Part shown: piece after piece, positions 5,747-7,320 of the stretch | Position numbering within the stretch: position 1 is the first letter of the stretch | Layout of the letters: each line of letters opens with the position of its first letter | Assembly (NCBI GenBank): GCA_030603265.1 | Contig: JAUVYD010000069.1 | Location: 1 to 7,320 of the forward strand | Length of the DNA: 7,320 nt | Origin: Dehalococcoidia bacterium | GTDB taxonomy: Bacteria > Chloroflexota > Dehalococcoidia > GIF9 > AB-539-J10 | Direction of reading: 5' to 3' | Translations under genes and position numbers: made by a program | Notes under the pieces: model-generated | What the model saw: the letters and a program-made list of their open reading frames with translations, nothing else | Database searches by the model: none | What the model was told of the DNA's origin: nothing

Positions 5747-5962
5747 CGCATGCGTCGCCCGTCGGGCAGTGTGTCATTCAGGGAAGTGTCGGCCTCAGCA
5801 ACGTTGCGTGACGGCATGGCGACGGGCCAGGCATGCCAGGCCCCTACATTCGAAACCACCCCACCCTGACCCCCTGTGGGGTTGTGGTATGTGGCCTGCT
5901 GCAAGGGCGGGTTTCAAACCAGGCGACCGGGGTCACGTGCCGCCGCCGGGCGAAGGAGACAT

Positions 5963-6005
5963 GACCGCTGACCTCCCAGGAGGACATTATCGCTGGACAC
6001 CAACA
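5963..6005 (+). repeat. 43-bp dispersed block, copy B
   Basis: 39 of 43 bases match 1749-1791. Here the centre CCTCC-CA-GGAGG forms a small palindrome that is broken in copy A. It ends 80 bp before the start of the DUF212 gene and just upstream of its predicted promoter. Confidence 0.75.
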
Positions 6006-6015
6006 TATCTGCGGC

Positions 6016-6044
6016 TTGTAACGGCGCGGCCACACGCATAAGAT
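6016..6044 (+). promoter_or_regulatory. Predicted promoter of the DUF212 gene
   Basis: -35 TTGTAA (6016-6021, 4 of 6) and -10 TAAGAT (6039-6044, 4 of 6), with a 17-bp spacer, about 40 bp upstream of the GTG start. A 7-bp inverted repeat (6024-6030 GCGCGGC with 6053-6059 GCCGCGC) brackets the -10 and could be an operator, but is equally likely in GC-rich DNA. Confidence 0.4.
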
Positions 6045-6085
6045 TAGCAGGCGCCGCGCGACCCTCTCATGACAGAGAGATACTA

Positions 6086-6529
6086 GTGGAAATACTGGGA
6101 CAGATACTGTGCAACAGGATAGTTACGGCTTCAGTCGTTGCGTGGATGACAGCGCAGCTGCTGAAGACGCTCATCGAGGCTGCCCGATACAAGAGGCTGA
6201 ACCTCAGACTGCTGGCAGGCACCGGCGGCATGCCCAGCTCACACTCAGCGCTCGTGTGCGCCCTCGCCACCACAGTCGGAAAGACACAGGGATTCGGCTC
6301 ACCCTTGTTCGCCATCTCGATGGTTCTTGCCGCGATAGTCATGTACGACGCCGTAGGGGTGCGACAGGCAGTGGACAAACAGTCCGAAATCCTCACACAC
6401 CTGCTCAACCACATTCCGAGAACACAGGACGACTTCGACAGGTTCCTCGAAGGACTCGTGGGACACACGCGCTTCCAGGTGGTGGCCGGTGGAATCCTGG
6501 GGATTGCCATCGGGTCAGCGTGGGTCTGA
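6086..6529 (+). CDS. Divergent PAP2 family protein (DUF212, COG1963)
   Basis: A 147-aa integral membrane protein of the DUF212 family, related to acid phosphatase/vanadium haloperoxidase folds. Full length for the family. Signature motifs: G47-G-M-P-S-S-H53-S (phosphatase-like loop with the active-site His), Y87-D-A-V-G-V-R93-Q with following DKQSEIL, and H127-T before the last helix VVAGGILGIAIG. About four hydrophobic helices (roughly 13-29, 53-65, 72-91, 131-145). The reaction is not established; lipid phosphate hydrolysis is a family-level guess. The start is GTG at 6086 with a modest AGAGAG purine stretch 7 bases upstream; the N-terminal helix AWMTAQLLKTLIE fits family N-termini, supporting this start. 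The rhomboid gene follows 60 bp later with its own promoter. Confidence 0.88.
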   Translation: MEILGQILCNRIVTASVVAWMTAQLLKTLIEAARYKRLNLRLLAGTGGMPSSHSALVCALATTVGKTQGFGSPLFAISMVLAAIVMYDAVGVRQAVDKQSEILTHLLNHIPRTQDDFDRFLEGLVGHTRFQVVAGGILGIAIGSAWV

Positions 6530-6552
6530 CAACAGTTCCCGCTTCGCCACGT

Positions 6553-6582
6553 TTGAAGACAACTCCCGGCTTCCTCTATAAT
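6553..6582 (+). promoter_or_regulatory. Promoter of the rhomboid gene, leaderless geometry
   Basis: A perfect TATAAT at 6577-6582 with TTGAAG (4 of 6) at 6553-6558 and an 18-bp spacer. Transcription would begin about 6589-6590, at the ATG itself. No Shine-Dalgarno sequence lies between the -10 and the ATG. Confidence 0.6.
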
Positions 6583-6589
6583 CCTTGCC

Positions 6590-7165
6590 ATGCAGCGTCG
6601 TGACAGCTCCTCGATGAACCCGATTCTCTTCTTGGTCGCCCTCAACATACTGGTGTTCTTCTTCCAGCTCATCCGCCCGGAACTCACATACCTCCTCGGC
6701 CTGACCCCCGCCCTTGTCCTGCAGCAGCCATGGACGCTTGTGACAAACATGTTCGTGCACGCGAGCTTCAATCACATATTGTTCAACATGATCAGCCTGT
6801 ACTTCCTTGGCAGCTTCCTGTTGAGGCTCGTCGGGGAGGCCGACTTCATGAAGGTCTACTTCATCGGAGGGCTGGCAGGGAACTTCCTGTACATACTTCT
6901 TGGTCCGGCCATGATACCCGGCGTCGGGGCCTCAGGCGCCATCTTCGCGGTAGGCGGCACGCTCGCCATGATAGCGCCCCGGCTGCGTGTGTTCGTATTC
7001 CCTCTTCCTTTTCCCGTGCCCCTCTGGGGAGCCATGACGTTCTTCCTCGTTGTCTCTTTCTTCATCAGCGGAATCGCATGGCAAGCTCACCTCGGTGGCT
7101 TCCTCCTCGGCCTCGCGGCGGGATACTACTTCAAACGCCGGGGCAGGCGTCCTTTCTATTTCTAG
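6590..7165 (+). CDS. Rhomboid family intramembrane serine protease
   Basis: A 191-aa polytopic membrane protein with the minimal six-helix rhomboid core. Helices lie at about 10-28, 60-80, 86-107, 113-130, 146-163 and 166-182. The catalytic serine is S115 in GASGA, and its partner is H167 in AHLGG of the sixth helix. H57 and N61 in HASFNH match the oxyanion-hole region of GlpG-type rhomboids, and the preceding PWTLVTNMF is also typical. It cleaves helices of membrane proteins within the bilayer; the substrate is unknown. The ATG at 6590 has no ribosome-binding site and sits at the predicted transcription start; an internal ATG at 6614 also lacks one. The protein ends in a basic tail RRGRRPFYF. 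Its TAG stop is part of the CTAG at the edge of the repeat at 7162. Confidence 0.93.
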   Translation: MQRRDSSSMNPILFLVALNILVFFFQLIRPELTYLLGLTPALVLQQPWTLVTNMFVHASFNHILFNMISLYFLGSFLLRLVGEADFMKVYFIGGLAGNFLYILLGPAMIPGVGASGAIFAVGGTLAMIAPRLRVFVFPLPFPVPLWGAMTFFLVVSFFISGIAWQAHLGGFLLGLAAGYYFKRRGRRPFYF

Positions 7166-7177
7166 GAGCCTGTCGGA
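7162..7177 (+). repeat. Second copy of the 16-bp MITE/IS terminus
   Basis: The 16 bases CTAGGAGCCTGTCGGA are identical to 341-356. Its partner end is not within the remaining 143 bp, so a larger element, or a solo end, may start here. The insertion edge coincides with the rhomboid stop codon. No open frame of note is seen from 7178 to 7320. Confidence 0.65.
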
Positions 7178-7264
7178 AAAACCACACTGACGGTGAGGCT
7201 ACTCAGCGTAGGGCAGGGTTGGTGCGCCATTTTGCGAAGGCCGGGAGTACGCGAAGCGCGAAAT

Positions 7265-7292
7265 GTAGGGGCAGGCCTCTGCGCCTGCCCGT
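7265..7292 (+). repeat. Isolated GTAG-foot hairpin
   Basis: GTAG, then stem GGGCAGGC/GCCTGCCC with a 6-base loop, then GT. It has the same layout as the 5.1-5.8 kb array but a new stem sequence. It stands alone about 100 bp after the rhomboid gene. Confidence 0.75.
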
Positions 7293-7320
7293 GGTGGGGG
7301 CGATGGATGCAGATGGAGGT

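Larger units (their letters stand above)
5119..5847. repeat. Array of ten GTAG-foot hairpins in both orientations
   Basis: Plus-oriented units: 5119-5144, 5201-5229, 5380-5407, 5447-5472, 5670-5697, 5737-5762. Minus-oriented: 5289-5314, 5532-5557, 5581-5603, 5822-5847. Each is GTAG, a 7-9 bp stem usually starting GGGC and ending GCCC, then GT. Stems differ: GGGCGAGGC (5119) and GGGCGACGC (5737) are both perfectly paired around AT; 5380 and 5670 pair GGGCGGAC with GTCCGCCC; the three long minus copies are identical and share one T-T mismatch. Linkers are also repeated, notably a ~55-bp segment containing GTGTGTCATTCA (near 5145, 5230, 5473, 5763) and one containing AATTGCCCGGTT before four plus units. 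Confidence 0.85.
4952..6085. other. 1.1-kb non-coding repeat region
   Basis: No credible gene. Many open frames run through both strands because the repeats are GC-rich, but they are low in recognisable protein features and recur with the repeat units. Order: an inverted copy of the 43-bp block (4997-5024), a possible coding remnant (5025-5118), the GTAG-hairpin array (5119-5847), about 100 bp of unique sequence with a small CCCC/GGGG hairpin near 5870, the direct copy of the 43-bp block (5963-6005), and the promoter of the DUF212 gene. Confidence 0.65.

Noticed and set aside
5119..5847. CRISPR array
   Set aside because: Repeats are palindromic, of mixed orientation, with conserved linkers and irregular spacing; spacers are not unique and no cas gene is present.
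5460..6041. Open frame of 193 codons across the repeat array
   Set aside because: It consists of translated hairpins and linkers, with the same peptide segments recurring at 290-bp steps and no ribosome site or known family.
6353..6378. GTAGGGG inside the DUF212 gene
   Set aside because: No palindromic stem follows; it encodes the conserved AVGVRQ motif and is coincidental.
7208..7230. GTAGGGCAGGG after the rhomboid gene as another hairpin unit
   Set aside because: No complementary arm within a reasonable distance; at best a decayed copy.

Overview
The window is high-GC bacterial DNA, probably a chromosomal contig from an environmental genome. The gene set best fits Chloroflexota, perhaps Dehalococcoidia: a tiny CxxC zinc-ribbon of the DUF5679 type, a bacterial eRF1/VLRF1-like protein, a divergent PAP2 (DUF212) protein, a rhomboid protease and a COG1313 radical SAM protein. 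No rRNA or marker gene is present, so this placement is inference. The genes are single units separated by repeat-rich gaps, not one operon.

Layout. 1-440: the N-terminal part of an ISL3-family transposase, cut off by a 99-bp MITE-like element with 21-bp terminal inverted repeats. 453-1259 (-): RepA/AAA_25-type ATPase with an altered Walker A. 1260-1854: non-coding, with degenerate and intact GTAG-hairpin repeats. 1855-2889 (-): PflX-like (COG1313) radical SAM protein. 3133-3882 (+): eRF1/VLRF1-like peptidyl-tRNA hydrolase homologue with GGS in place of GGQ. 3964-3996: intrinsic terminator for the 47-aa zinc-ribbon gene at 4017-4160 (-). 4232-4951 (-): membrane-anchored transglutaminase-like protein. 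4952-6085: 1.1 kb of non-coding repeats, including a tandem array with a 290-bp unit. 6086-6529 (+): DUF212 divergent PAP2 protein. 6590-7165 (+): rhomboid protease, possibly leaderless. 7162-7320: a second copy of the element end seen at 341, then another GTAG-hairpin.

The most notable content is the repeat family. At least 13 short elements share a GTAG foot followed by a GC-rich hairpin. They occur in both orientations, and their stem sequences differ while pairing is kept. This is the architecture of REP/BIME elements mobilised by RAYT (Y1 HUH) transposases in Proteobacteria. No RAYT gene lies in the window. Two of the clusters also carry, just downstream and in the same orientation, a shared 43-bp block.

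The protein genes are mostly housekeeping or accessory (ribosome rescue, membrane proteolysis, radical chemistry), and I see no functional pathway joining them. No tRNA, rRNA or CRISPR array was found.
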